A stretch of DNA of 64,000 nucleotides from Cypionkella aquatica (GTDB lineage Bacteria > Pseudomonadota > Alphaproteobacteria > Rhodobacterales > Rhodobacteraceae). The translations under genes were made by a program, and so were the position numbers. The stretch spans positions 248,920 to 312,919 of the forward strand of contig NZ_BSPP01000007.1 of assembly GCF_030161095.1 (NCBI RefSeq). The letters run 5' to 3'. A model generated the notes under the pieces. The model was given only the letters and a program-made list of their open reading frames with translations. It did not search any database and was not told where the DNA came from. Below are positions 26,252 through 34,792 of the stretch, piece after piece; position 1 is the stretch's first letter; each line of letters starts with the position of its first letter.

Positions 26252-26961
26252 GCCCGCTGTTGCAGATCGCGGGTCTGACCGCACATTACGGTGACTTTCA
26301 GGCGCTGTTCGGGGTTGATCTTACGTTGGGGCAGGGCGAGACCATCGCCATCATCGGGGCCAATGGCGCAGGCAAGACCACGCTGATGCGCGCTGTGACC
26401 GGGGTGGCCCGCGTCACCGCAGGTGCCGTCACGCTGGCGGGCGATAACATCACCCGCCTTTCCGCCCCTGATATTCTGGTGTGTGGCATCGCCATGGTGC
26501 CCGAGGGCCGCAAGCTGTTCGCCTCGCTTACCGTCGAGGAAAACCTGCTGATCGGGGCGCATGCCCGGCAGGGCAACGGGTTTTGGACGTTGGAGCGTGT
26601 GCAAAGCCTGTTCCCGATCCTGAAAGAGCGCCGCCACAGCCCCGGCACGGCCCTTTCGGGTGGCCAGCAACAGATGGTGGCCATCGGACGCGCATTGATG
26701 AGCAATCCGCAAGTGCTGCTGTGTGACGAGTTGTCGCTTGGACTGGCCCCGGTGGTGATCAAAGAGATTTACGCGGCGTTTCCGCAGATCAAATCATCCG
26801 GCACCTCGATCATCGTGGTCGAGCAGGACATCGGCCAGGCCCTGCGGGTGGCCGATCATGTTCACTGCATGATGGAGGGCCGCATCACCCTGTCGGGCCG
26901 CCCAGACACGCTGTCACGCGACGCCATCCACGACGCCTATTTCGGAGTGAGCCACGCATGA
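26248..26961 (+). CDS. ABC transporter ATP-binding protein, LivF type
   Basis: A 237-residue second ATPase. Walker A GANGAGKTT, signature LSGGQQQM, Walker B VLLCDELSLGL and the LivF-typical IIVVEQDIGQAL are present. ATG 26248 overlaps the previous stop by four bases and its own stop overlaps the permease start, so the transporter subunits are translationally coupled. Confidence 0.93.
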   Translation: MSPLLQIAGLTAHYGDFQALFGVDLTLGQGETIAIIGANGAGKTTLMRAVTGVARVTAGAVTLAGDNITRLSAPDILVCGIAMVPEGRKLFASLTVEENLLIGAHARQGNGFWTLERVQSLFPILKERRHSPGTALSGGQQQMVAIGRALMSNPQVLLCDELSLGLAPVVIKEIYAAFPQIKSSGTSIIVVEQDIGQALRVADHVHCMMEGRITLSGRPDTLSRDAIHDAYFGVSHA

Positions 26962-27821
26962 TCTGGATCGACACTTTGGCGCAAGGGCTGCTTTTGGGCG
27001 GGCTTTACGCGTTGTTCGCGGCGGGGCTCAGCCTTGTGTTCGGCATCATGCGGCTGGTCAATCTGGCGCATGGCGATCTGATCATTCTGGGGGCCTATCT
27101 GATCCTGACGATTGCCCATGCCACGGGTCTGCATCCGTTCGTGGCCGTGCTGTTGGCCGCACCGTTGATGTTTGGCTTGGGCTGGGCGTTGCAGACGTTT
27201 CTGCTGAACCGGGTGCTTGGGAATGATATTCTGCCGCCGCTTTTGGTCACGTTCGGCCTGTCGGTGGTGATCCAGAATGGCCTGCTGTCAGCCTTTACCG
27301 CCGACAGCCAGAAACTGACTGCGGGTGCGATTGAGGCGCAGTCGATGGATCTTGGCATCGTCACCTTGGGTGTCATGCCGGTCTTGACCTTTGCCTCGGC
27401 GGTCGCGGTGGTTTTTGCCTTGAACCAGCTGTTTTACCGCACCGCCTTGGGGCGTGCCTTTCGCGCAACCTCGGATGATGCGGTGACGGCGCAGCTTATG
27501 GGCATCCATCCGCAGCGCGTCTTTGCCATGGCCACGGGGATTGCCATGGTGGTGGCGACCATCGCCGCACTTTATCTGGGGACGCGGGCGAATTTTGATC
27601 CCTCCATCGGTCCGGCCCGCCTGCTTTACGCATTTGAGGCGGTGATCATCGGAGGGCTTGGCAGCCTGTGGGGCACGCTTGCGGGCGGCGTCGTGATCGG
27701 GTTGGCGCAGGCGATAGGCGCCTCGGTCAACCCCGAGTGGCAGATATTGTCCGGCCATCTGGCCTTTGTGCTGGTGCTGCTGATCCGGCCGCGCGGGCTG
27801 TTCCCGCGGGCGAATGATTAA
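26958..27821 (+). CDS. ABC transporter permease, LivH type
   Basis: A 287-residue inner-membrane permease with about eight hydrophobic segments. N-terminal LAQGLLLGGLYALFAAGLSL and C-terminal EAVIIGGLGSLWGTLAGGVV are typical of the LivH family. It pairs with the next gene to form the channel of the uptake system; coupled to the upstream ATPase by an ATGA overlap. Confidence 0.93.
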   Translation: MIWIDTLAQGLLLGGLYALFAAGLSLVFGIMRLVNLAHGDLIILGAYLILTIAHATGLHPFVAVLLAAPLMFGLGWALQTFLLNRVLGNDILPPLLVTFGLSVVIQNGLLSAFTADSQKLTAGAIEAQSMDLGIVTLGVMPVLTFASAVAVVFALNQLFYRTALGRAFRATSDDAVTAQLMGIHPQRVFAMATGIAMVVATIAALYLGTRANFDPSIGPARLLYAFEAVIIGGLGSLWGTLAGGVVIGLAQAIGASVNPEWQILSGHLAFVLVLLIRPRGLFPRAND

Positions 27822-27830
27822 GGTGAACCG

Positions 27831-28871
27831 ATGAACCTCTCACGTCCCCTTGGTCTGATCGCGGCCCTGCTGGCCCTGACCACGCTTTATGCGCTGCCCA
27901 CCTTTGCCCCGCGCGCCATGGTGCAAGACCTGTTCGGCATCCTGACGCTGCTGGTTCTGGCGATGAACTGGAACATGCTGGCGGGGTTTGCGGGCCTTGT
28001 TTCCGTCGGCCAGCAAGCCTTTGTTGGCATCGGAGCCTATGCGATGTTCGCAGCCGTCATCCTGATGGGGCTTGATCCGCTGGTAGGTGTGCTGATTGGC
28101 GGCCTTGCGGCGGCAGCTTTCGCAGTGCCAATGGCCTTCTTTGCCTTCCGCCTGAACGGCGCTTACTTTGCCATTGGCACATGGGTCGTGGCAGACATCG
28201 CGCGGCTGGCGATCAGCCAGTGGAAGGCGCTGGGCGGCGGCACCGGCACGTCACTGCCCAAAGGCACCGCCAAAGACATGGCTTTCGTCGGCCCGATCAA
28301 AGAGGCGTTGGGTGTGTCAACCGCCGCTGCTGCCGATGCGCTGACGTTCTGGCTGATGCTGACGCTGGCGGTGGCGATGCTGGCGACAAGCTATGTGTTC
28401 TTGCGCTCGCGCATGGGGCTGGGTTTGCAGGCGATCCGCGACAACGAGAATGCGGCACGCTCGGTCGGGGTTGATCCTCTGCGCATCAAGGCTGCGGTGT
28501 TCGTGCTGGCAGGGTTTGTCACGGGGCTTTGCGGCGCTTTGGCCTTCATCCAGATCACCCGCGTCACCCCGGATGCGGCGTTTTCGGTGATCGACTGGAC
28601 GGCCTTTGTCATCTTCATCACCGTGATCGGTGGCATCGGCACATTGCCCGGCCCCATCGTCGGCGTGATCGTGTTCTATGCCCTGCAACGCCTGCTGGCG
28701 GATTACGGCACGGTTTATCTGATCGTGCTGGGCTGCCTTGGCATCGCGGTCATGCTGTTTGCCCGCCGTGGGCTTTGGGGTCTGTTCACTGACCGCAGCG
28801 GAATTGACCCATTCCCGCTGACCCACCGTCCGCCCACAAGCCTCGCCCTGCGCCATGGAGACCTCAAATGA
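27831..28871 (+). CDS. ABC transporter permease, LivM type
   Basis: A 346-residue inner-membrane permease: MNLSRPLGLIAALLAL, then GFAGLVSVGQQAFVGIGAYA, the EAA-like LGLQAIRDNENAARSVGVDP and the late TVIGGIGTLPGPIVG. A GGTGAACCG site precedes it, nine bases after the LivH-type gene. Its TGA is embedded in the start region (ATGATG) of the dioxygenase gene, tying transport to catabolism in one transcript. Confidence 0.93.
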   Translation: MNLSRPLGLIAALLALTTLYALPTFAPRAMVQDLFGILTLLVLAMNWNMLAGFAGLVSVGQQAFVGIGAYAMFAAVILMGLDPLVGVLIGGLAAAAFAVPMAFFAFRLNGAYFAIGTWVVADIARLAISQWKALGGGTGTSLPKGTAKDMAFVGPIKEALGVSTAAAADALTFWLMLTLAVAMLATSYVFLRSRMGLGLQAIRDNENAARSVGVDPLRIKAAVFVLAGFVTGLCGALAFIQITRVTPDAAFSVIDWTAFVIFITVIGGIGTLPGPIVGVIVFYALQRLLADYGTVYLIVLGCLGIAVMLFARRGLWGLFTDRSGIDPFPLTHRPPTSLALRHGDLK

Positions 28872-29707
28872 TGAACTATTTTACCGAAGACAAATCGGTC
28901 GAGACGGTCAATGCCCGCATGGGCGGCCCTGTTTCGCCGCGCATTGCCGAGGTTATGGCAAGTCTGGTCCACCACCTGCACGCCTTTGCCAAGGACATCC
29001 AACTGACCCAAAGCGAATGGGAGGCTACCATCGGCTTTCTGACCCGCACCGGCCAGATCTGCTCGGGAGAGCGGCAAGAGTTCATTCTGCTGTCCGATGT
29101 GCTGGGCCTGTCGATGCTGGTCGATGCGATTGGCAACCGCCGCCCGGCGGGGGCCACGGAAAACACCGTCTTTGGCCCCTTTCATGTCGAAGATGCCCCG
29201 ATCCGGGCGATGGGCGATAATATCTCGCTGGATGGCAAGGGCGAATCCTGTCTGTTCGAGGGCAAGGTCATCGACCTGCACGGCAACCCGGTTGAGAATG
29301 CCTGCGTCGATGTGTGGTCGGACAATGCCGATGGCTTTTATGACGTGCAGCAGCCCGGTGTTCAGCCAAAGTGGAACAATCGGGGGCGGTTCTTTACCTG
29401 TGCCGATGGGGCCTATGCTTTCCGTGGCATCAAGCCGATTTCCTATCCGATCCCGGACGATGGCCCGGTGGGCCAGTTGCTTGCGCTGCTTGGCCGTCAT
29501 CCCTACCGCCCAGCCCATATGCACTTTCTGATCACCGCACCGGGCTTTCAGCGGGTGGTGACGCATACGTTCGTCGGGGATGACACTTACCTCGAAAGCG
29601 ATGCGGTTTTCGGCGTGAAAAAGACCCTGATTGCGCCGTTCGAGCGGCTGAGCGGGGCCGAGACGCTGTGGCGCTCGCCGTTCGATTTTGTGCTGACTCC
29701 GGTCTGA
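28868..29707 (+). CDS. Intradiol ring-cleavage dioxygenase, probable hydroxyquinol 1,2-dioxygenase
   Basis: Fe(III) dioxygenase that cleaves between adjacent hydroxyls; with hydroxyquinol (1,2,4-trihydroxybenzene) the product is maleylacetate. 279 residues. An N-terminal helical dimer domain (1-100) carries the family stretch TENTVFGPFHVEDAP. The catalytic beta-domain has predicted iron ligands Y158, Y193, H217 and H219 (GFYDVQQ, SYPIPDDGP, RPAHMHF). Length and motifs fit hydroxyquinol rather than protocatechuate enzymes (which have two subunits). A maleylacetate reductase in the same island supports the substrate call. Chlorocatechol or catechol 1,2-dioxygenase are the alternatives. Confidence 0.88.
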   Translation: MMNYFTEDKSVETVNARMGGPVSPRIAEVMASLVHHLHAFAKDIQLTQSEWEATIGFLTRTGQICSGERQEFILLSDVLGLSMLVDAIGNRRPAGATENTVFGPFHVEDAPIRAMGDNISLDGKGESCLFEGKVIDLHGNPVENACVDVWSDNADGFYDVQQPGVQPKWNNRGRFFTCADGAYAFRGIKPISYPIPDDGPVGQLLALLGRHPYRPAHMHFLITAPGFQRVVTHTFVGDDTYLESDAVFGVKKTLIAPFERLSGAETLWRSPFDFVLTPV

Positions 29708-29716
29708 GGTGGCATG

Positions 29717-30049
29717 ATGCCGAATGTGAAGATCTTTGTGGATCAAAACCTGTATCCTGCGGTCAGCGCGCCCCTTGCAACCGCACTTGGGCCGATCCGC
29801 GATATGCTGTGCCATGAATTGGCCGTCGATGTCCCGGCCTGCCAGTTTGCGGTGATGGCGGTGGGCGGCATGGCCGATCTGCCGTTGGTCAATGTCGAGC
29901 TTGCCATCATGCCGCGCCCCGAGCGCACCCGAGAGCGGCTTTTGGCGGTTTGCACCAACCTGCGCAGCATGGTCGGGCACGCCACCGGAACCCATGTCGC
30001 CGTGCGGATGACCGCGCTGGACCCTGAAACCTACATCGCCCTGAAATAG
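29717..30049 (+). CDS. Small tautomerase-like protein with N-terminal proline
   Basis: A 110-residue protein. Two ATGs stand side by side (29714, 29717); GAGG at 29706-29709 is seven bases from the second, which encodes Met-Pro-Asn-Val-Lys-Ile. Removal of Met would expose Pro1, the catalytic base of the tautomerase superfamily, and the length and the two-halved hydrophobic pattern fit a 5-carboxymethyl-2-hydroxymuconate-isomerase-like subunit. It lies seven bases after the dioxygenase and ten before the CoA-transferase, so it may act on the keto/enol forms of maleylacetate or 3-oxoadipate, or on a lactone side product. Family assignment is from pattern only; it might be an unrelated small protein. 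Confidence 0.6.
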   Translation: MPNVKIFVDQNLYPAVSAPLATALGPIRDMLCHELAVDVPACQFAVMAVGGMADLPLVNVELAIMPRPERTRERLLAVCTNLRSMVGHATGTHVAVRMTALDPETYIALK

Positions 30050-30058
30050 GAGCCCCCG

Positions 30059-30793
30059 ATGGACAAAACCGTAACCGATCCCGCCGCAGCGGTGGCGGGC
30101 ATTGCAGATGGTATGGTGGTGATGATCGGCGGCTTTGGCGGCTCGGGCGCGCCCATCGAGCTGATCCATGCGCTTATCGACCGCTTTATCGCCACCGGGC
30201 ACCCCAAGGGCCTAACGGTGATCAACAACAACGCTGGCAATGGCCATGTTGGGTTGGCCGCGCTGATCGAGGTGGGCATGGTCGCCAAGCTGATCTGCTC
30301 TTTCCCAAGGTCCGCCGATCCGGTCGTGTTCACCGAGGCCTATCTTGCGGGCAAGATCGAATTGGAACTGGTGCCCCAAGGCACATTGGCCGAGCGCATC
30401 AGGGCAGGGGGTGCAGGGATTCCAGCGTTTTACACGCCGACCTCTTTTGGCACCGATCTGGCCCGCGGAAAACCGGTCGAGGTTTTTGAGGGCCGGTCTT
30501 ATGTGCAGGAACGCTGGCTGAAGGCCGATTACGCGCTGGTCAAGGCGCATCTGGGCGACAGGTTGGGCAACCTTACCTACCGGATGGCCGCGCGCAACTT
30601 CAACCCGCTGATGTGCATGGCGGCGGCTGTTACCGTGGCGCAGGTCTCGCGCATCGTGGCCCCCGGCGAGATCGACCCCGAGGCGGTGATCACCCCCGGG
30701 ATCTTTGTGCAAGGCGTGGTGCAGATTGCAAACCCCGCGCAGGAAGAAACCCTGAACCGCGCAGGCGCACGTTACCCAGAGGTGGCAAAATGA
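30059..30793 (+). CDS. pcaI: 3-oxoadipate CoA-transferase subunit A
   Basis: The A subunit (244 residues) of the succinyl-CoA:3-oxoadipate CoA-transferase, which activates 3-oxoadipate for thiolysis. The family glycine motif GGFGGSGAP is at about 22-30; NNNAGNGHVGLAALI and GAGIPAFYTPTSFGT are also typical. A TAGGAG site precedes the ATG; its TGA overlaps the start of subunit B. Related subunits use acetoacetate, but the gene neighbourhood favours 3-oxoadipate. Confidence 0.92.
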   Translation: MDKTVTDPAAAVAGIADGMVVMIGGFGGSGAPIELIHALIDRFIATGHPKGLTVINNNAGNGHVGLAALIEVGMVAKLICSFPRSADPVVFTEAYLAGKIELELVPQGTLAERIRAGGAGIPAFYTPTSFGTDLARGKPVEVFEGRSYVQERWLKADYALVKAHLGDRLGNLTYRMAARNFNPLMCMAAAVTVAQVSRIVAPGEIDPEAVITPGIFVQGVVQIANPAQEETLNRAGARYPEVAK

Positions 30794-31455
30794 GATTGAC
30801 CCCCACGCAAATGGCCTGGCGCGCGGCGCAGGACATCACCGACGGTGCCTATGTCAACCTTGGTATTGGCCTGCCCGAGATGGTGGCGAAATTCCAGCCC
30901 CCGGGCCGAAAGGCGATCTTTCACACCGAAAACGGGATTTTGGGTTTTGGCGAAGCGCCAGAGGCGGGGCTAGAGGATTGGGATCTGATCAACGCTGGCA
31001 AAAAGGCGGTGACGATCAAGCCTGGCACGGCGTTTTTTCACCATGCCGACAGCTTTGCCATGGTGCGCGGTGGTCATCTGGATGTGGCGATCCTTGGCGC
31101 CTATGAGGTGGCCGAGACCGGCGATCTGGCCAACTGGTCAACCGGGCCGAAAGGCGTTCCGGCGGTGGGCGGCGCGATGGACCTTGTGCACGGTGCCAAG
31201 CGCGTGGCGGTGATCACCGACCATGTCACCAAAGACGGCCAGCCGAAACTGCTGCGGCGCTGCACCCTGCCACTGACTGGGGTGGGCTGCGTGACGCGGG
31301 TGTATTCATCGCTTGCGGTGATCGACATCGAAGGCGGTCAGTTTGTGCTGCGCGAAAAGCTGCCCGGCCTTTCGCTTGACGCCTTGCAGGCCGTGACCGG
31401 TGCCGCGCTGCATGTTCAGGGCGCGGTTGCTGACCTTATCGTTCCGGAGTTGTAA
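30790..31455 (+). CDS. pcaJ: 3-oxoadipate CoA-transferase subunit B
   Basis: A 221-residue B subunit. ATG 30790 overlaps the A-subunit stop (ATGA), which decides the start over longer readings inside pcaI. The catalytic glutamate is E47 in FHTENGILGFG; DLVHGAKRVAVITDHVTKDG is the conserved central block. It forms the acyl-enzyme intermediate with CoA. The thiolase reading frame begins at the next base. Confidence 0.93.
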   Translation: MRLTPTQMAWRAAQDITDGAYVNLGIGLPEMVAKFQPPGRKAIFHTENGILGFGEAPEAGLEDWDLINAGKKAVTIKPGTAFFHHADSFAMVRGGHLDVAILGAYEVAETGDLANWSTGPKGVPAVGGAMDLVHGAKRVAVITDHVTKDGQPKLLRRCTLPLTGVGCVTRVYSSLAVIDIEGGQFVLREKLPGLSLDALQAVTGAALHVQGAVADLIVPEL

Positions 31456-32657
31456 ATGAACGCCCCCATCACCCCCGTTTTCATATGCGACTATATCCGC
31501 ACGCCGATCGGGCGCTATGGCGGGGCGCTTGCGGGGGGATGCGCCCCGATGATCTTGCTGCGGTGCCGATGCGGGCCTTGATGGCGCGAAACGCGGGCGT
31601 TGATTGGGCGGCGGTGGATGATGTTATTTTGGGGTGCGCCAATCAGGCCGGAGAGGACAACCGCAACGTCGCCCGCATGGCTGCGCTGTTGGCAGGGCTG
31701 CCAGTTGGCGTCACCGGCACCACCATCAACCGGTTGTGCGGCTCTGGCATGGATGCGGTCCTGACCGCCGCCCGCGCCATTGCCGCAGGCGAGTCCAATC
31801 TGATGATCGCGGGCGGCGTGGAAAGCATGTCGCGCGCGCCCTTCGTGATGCCCAAGGCCGACAGCGCCTTTTCACGGCAGGCCGAGATTTACGACACCAC
31901 CATCGGCTGGCGGTTCATCGACCCGGCGATGCAGCGGGCCTATGGCACAGAGTCTATGCCGCAGACCGGGCAGAATGTGGCGGATGATTACGGCATCAGC
32001 CGCGACGCACAGGATGCCATGGCGCTGGCTTCTCAAGCGAAAGCCGCTGCTGCCTTCGCCCGTCTTGCGCAAGAGATCACGCCCGTGGCCATGCCGCAGC
32101 GCAAAGGTGACGCGCTGGTGGTGGATCGCGACGAACACCCCCGCGCCACCACGCTTGAGGCGCTGGCGAAATTGAAGCCGCTGTTTGCGGGCGGCTCGGT
32201 CACGGCGGGCAACGCGAGCGGTGTGAATGACGGGGCGGCGGCGCTGCTTTTGGCGTCCGAGACCGCAATCAAGGCGCATGGCCTGACCCCCATCGCCCGC
32301 ATCCTTGGCGGTGCGACCGCAGGCGTGCCGCCCCGCATCATGGGGATTGGTCCGGCACCTGCCAGCCAAAAGCTGATGGCGCGGTTAGGGTTGACCGAGG
32401 CCGATTTCGCGGTGATCGAGTTGAACGAGGAGTTTGCCGAACAAGGCCTTGCCACCCTGCGGCAGCTGGGCATCGCGGATGATGACCCCCGCGTGAACCC
32501 CAACGGCGGTGCGATTGCCTTGGGTCATCCGCTGGGTATGTCGGGCGCGCGGATCACCGGCACCGCTGCGCTGCAACTGAGCCTTGGGCAAAAATCACTG
32601 TCCACCATGTGCATCGGCGTCGGCCAAGGCATCGCCATCGCGTTAGAGCGGGTTTAA
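31456..32657 (+). pseudogene. pcaF: 3-oxoadipyl-CoA thiolase, interrupted by a one-base frameshift
   Basis: Beta-ketoadipyl-CoA thiolase would split 3-oxoadipyl-CoA into succinyl-CoA and acetyl-CoA. The frame from ATG 31456 reads MNAPITPVFICDYIRTPIGR then YGGALAGG and is thrown out of frame at a run of six G (31533-31538), stopping soon after. The remainder, in another frame from MRPDDLAAVP, carries the rest: nucleophile Cys in RLCGSGMD, GHPLGMSGAR, and the second Cys in MCIGVGQG. Restoring one G gives exactly 400 residues, the normal length for PcaF, with no other defect. It may be a sequencing error in the homopolymer, a true recent mutation, or a slippage-controlled gene. The end overlaps the LysR gene tail to tail. 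Confidence 0.85.
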
Positions 32658-33604
32658 CCGCGCCGCCGCGTCACCTGATCTTCATGCTGGATGCGCGCCT
32701 CAAGCAGGGTGAACTCATCGGTCAGAAAGCCCGCGAACTGGCGCAGCGCGGGCGGCTTGCTGCCGTCGGTCAGAGTCAGCAGGCCCAGTTGGCGGTCGGG
32801 ATGTTCGATCTTCAGCCGCAACGCATCAAGCCCCGAGGCTTTGCGCGACAAGAACACCACCGAATAGGGCAGCACGGTCAGCGAATCCGATCCCGCGAGG
32901 ATCGAGTTGATAGACGCCAGCGTGCCGCCCGAAAAACTGACCCTGAAATCCTCTTTGCCGATGGATTTCAGGGCCTGTTGCAGATCACGGAACAACGGGC
33001 TGTCGGTCGGTGGCGCGATCCATGGGTAAGGCTCGATATCGGCCAAAGTGATAGCACCCCGCCGCATCAAGGGGTGGCCTGCCCGTGCCGCGATCACATT
33101 GCGGCCCGGCAACAGCGGCACAAAGCTCATGTCTGCGGGCACGCTGGTTCGGTGCAGCGGCACGATGGCCATATCAAGCGAGCCGTTGCGCAGGCTGGCT
33201 GTCAGTTGATCCACATAGCCGTAGGACTGCGCGATCTGCACCTCGGGGTGGCGGGTCTGAAAATCGGCGATGAAGGTTGAAACGACGCCATCCATAAAGA
33301 TCGGCGTGCCTGCGATGCGCAACCGCCCGGTGTGGCCCATCCGGTAGCTTTGCACCAACCGACTGGCCTCGGCGTTTTCGGCATGGATGCGCGCGCCGAT
33401 CTTGGCCAACCTGTCGCCCAACTCGGTCGGGCGCAAAGGGCGCTTGCCCGGCTCGAACAGCGGCGTGCCGATGCGATGCTCCAGCAGCGCCATGGTGCGC
33501 GACACCGAGGGCTGCGATTTGCCCAACGCCTCGGCGCCTTCGGTCAGACCGCCCTTGGCGACGATCATCGCCAGAATTTCCAGATATTCACTGTCAATCT
33601 TCAT
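32654..33604 (-). CDS. LysR-family transcriptional regulator
   Basis: A 316-residue regulator. The N-terminal winged helix covers residues 1-60 (MKIDSEYLEILAMIVAKGGL, then SQPSVSRTMALLEHRIG); the periplasmic-binding-like effector domain follows from about 85. The start at 33604 is chosen as the usual LysR N-terminus; an extension to 33625 is possible. It is divergent from the maleylacetate reductase gene, so it probably controls that gene and perhaps the pca-type genes. LysR activators of hydroxyquinol or chlorocatechol genes typically respond to a pathway intermediate (family knowledge). The 89-base divergent gap contains AT-rich GATCAATATAAAGC but no clear T-N11-A palindrome. Confidence 0.92.
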   Translation of the reverse strand: MKIDSEYLEILAMIVAKGGLTEGAEALGKSQPSVSRTMALLEHRIGTPLFEPGKRPLRPTELGDRLAKIGARIHAENAEASRLVQSYRMGHTGRLRIAGTPIFMDGVVSTFIADFQTRHPEVQIAQSYGYVDQLTASLRNGSLDMAIVPLHRTSVPADMSFVPLLPGRNVIAARAGHPLMRRGAITLADIEPYPWIAPPTDSPLFRDLQQALKSIGKEDFRVSFSGGTLASINSILAGSDSLTVLPYSVVFLSRKASGLDALRLKIEHPDRQLGLLTLTDGSKPPALRQFAGFLTDEFTLLEARIQHEDQVTRRRG

Positions 33605-33693
33605 AACGCAAAGCGATATAACCAATGCGCGATCCGATCAATATAAAGCTTTTCCAGCGATAGGGTGATCAGATCGGAAGAGGAGTGCCTGCC

Positions 33694-34767
33694 ATGTCGT
33701 TGTTTCAAGAAAGCTTTGCGACAAGCTTTCCCGCTGTAAGGGTGCGCTTTGGGGCAGGGGTCCGGCATCTTCTGGGCGACGAAATGACGGCGCTGGGGGT
33801 CTCGCGTGCGCTGATCCTGACCACGCCACAGCAGGCCGACACTGGGGCCGAATTTGCCGAAGCGCTGGGCGCGGGGGCGGTTGGCGTGTTTGCGGGTGCG
33901 ACGATGCACACCCCGGTGGCGGTCAGCGAATCCGCGACCGCGCGGGCGTTGGAGTTGCGCGCCGATTGCGTGGTGGCGGTGGGCGGGGGTTCTACGACCG
34001 GGCTTGGCAAGGCGATTGCGCTGCGCACCGATCTGCCGCAAATCGTGATCCCAACCACCTATGCGGGGTCAGAGGCCACCGGCATCCTTGGCCAGACCGA
34101 GGGCGGGCGCAAGACCACGCTGACCTCGGCCAAGGTGCAGCCCGAGGTGATCCTTTATGACGCGGAACTTGTCCGCAGCCTTCCAGTCAGCATGACCGTG
34201 ACCAGCGCGCTGAACGCCATGGCCCATGCCGCCGAGGCGCTTTACGCGCAAAACCGCTCGCCCCTCTCGACACTGATGGCGCTGGAAGGGCTGCGGGCAT
34301 TCCGCGCCGCGCTGCCTCGGGTGCTGGACAACCCGGATGATCTGCGCGCACGGGGCGAGACGCTTTACGGGGCCTGGCTGTGCGGCACGGTGCTGGGCAG
34401 CGTCGGCATGGCCTTGCATCACAAGCTTTGTCACACCTTGGGCGGCAGTTTCGATCTGCCGCATGCCGAGACCCATGCCGTGATTCTGCCGCATGCCATC
34501 GCCTATAACGAGGCCGCAGCCGCCGATCTTCTGGCCCCCATCGCCACGATCTTTGACGGACCCACACCGGGCGAGGCGCTGCACCGCTTTGCGTTAAGCA
34601 TGAACGCCCCCACCGCGCTGCGCGATCTGGGGATGGCAGAGGCTAATCTGGACCGCGCCGCCGATATTGCGGTGCAAAACCCATATTGGAACCCGCGCCC
34701 CATTGAGCGCACCGCACTGCGCCAGCTTTTGCAGGCCGCCTGGGCCGGAGACGCCCCGCAGGTCTGA
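33694..34767 (+). CDS. Maleylacetate reductase
   Basis: Iron-alcohol-dehydrogenase-family enzyme that reduces maleylacetate to 3-oxoadipate with NAD(P)H. 357 residues from ATG 33694 (MSLFQESFATSFPAVRVRFG) with AGGAG eight bases upstream (a GTG at 33685 overlaps that site). GGGSTTGLGKAIAL is the nucleotide-binding loop; PTTYAGSEAT and HHKLCHTLGG with PHAETHAVILPHA are the family signatures. It follows directly from the dioxygenase product, which supports the hydroxyquinol route. Confidence 0.93.
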   Translation: MSLFQESFATSFPAVRVRFGAGVRHLLGDEMTALGVSRALILTTPQQADTGAEFAEALGAGAVGVFAGATMHTPVAVSESATARALELRADCVVAVGGGSTTGLGKAIALRTDLPQIVIPTTYAGSEATGILGQTEGGRKTTLTSAKVQPEVILYDAELVRSLPVSMTVTSALNAMAHAAEALYAQNRSPLSTLMALEGLRAFRAALPRVLDNPDDLRARGETLYGAWLCGTVLGSVGMALHHKLCHTLGGSFDLPHAETHAVILPHAIAYNEAAAADLLAPIATIFDGPTPGEALHRFALSMNAPTALRDLGMAEANLDRAADIAVQNPYWNPRPIERTALRQLLQAAWAGDAPQV

Positions 34768-34792
34768 CCGACAATCCACAGGGAGGAAAACC

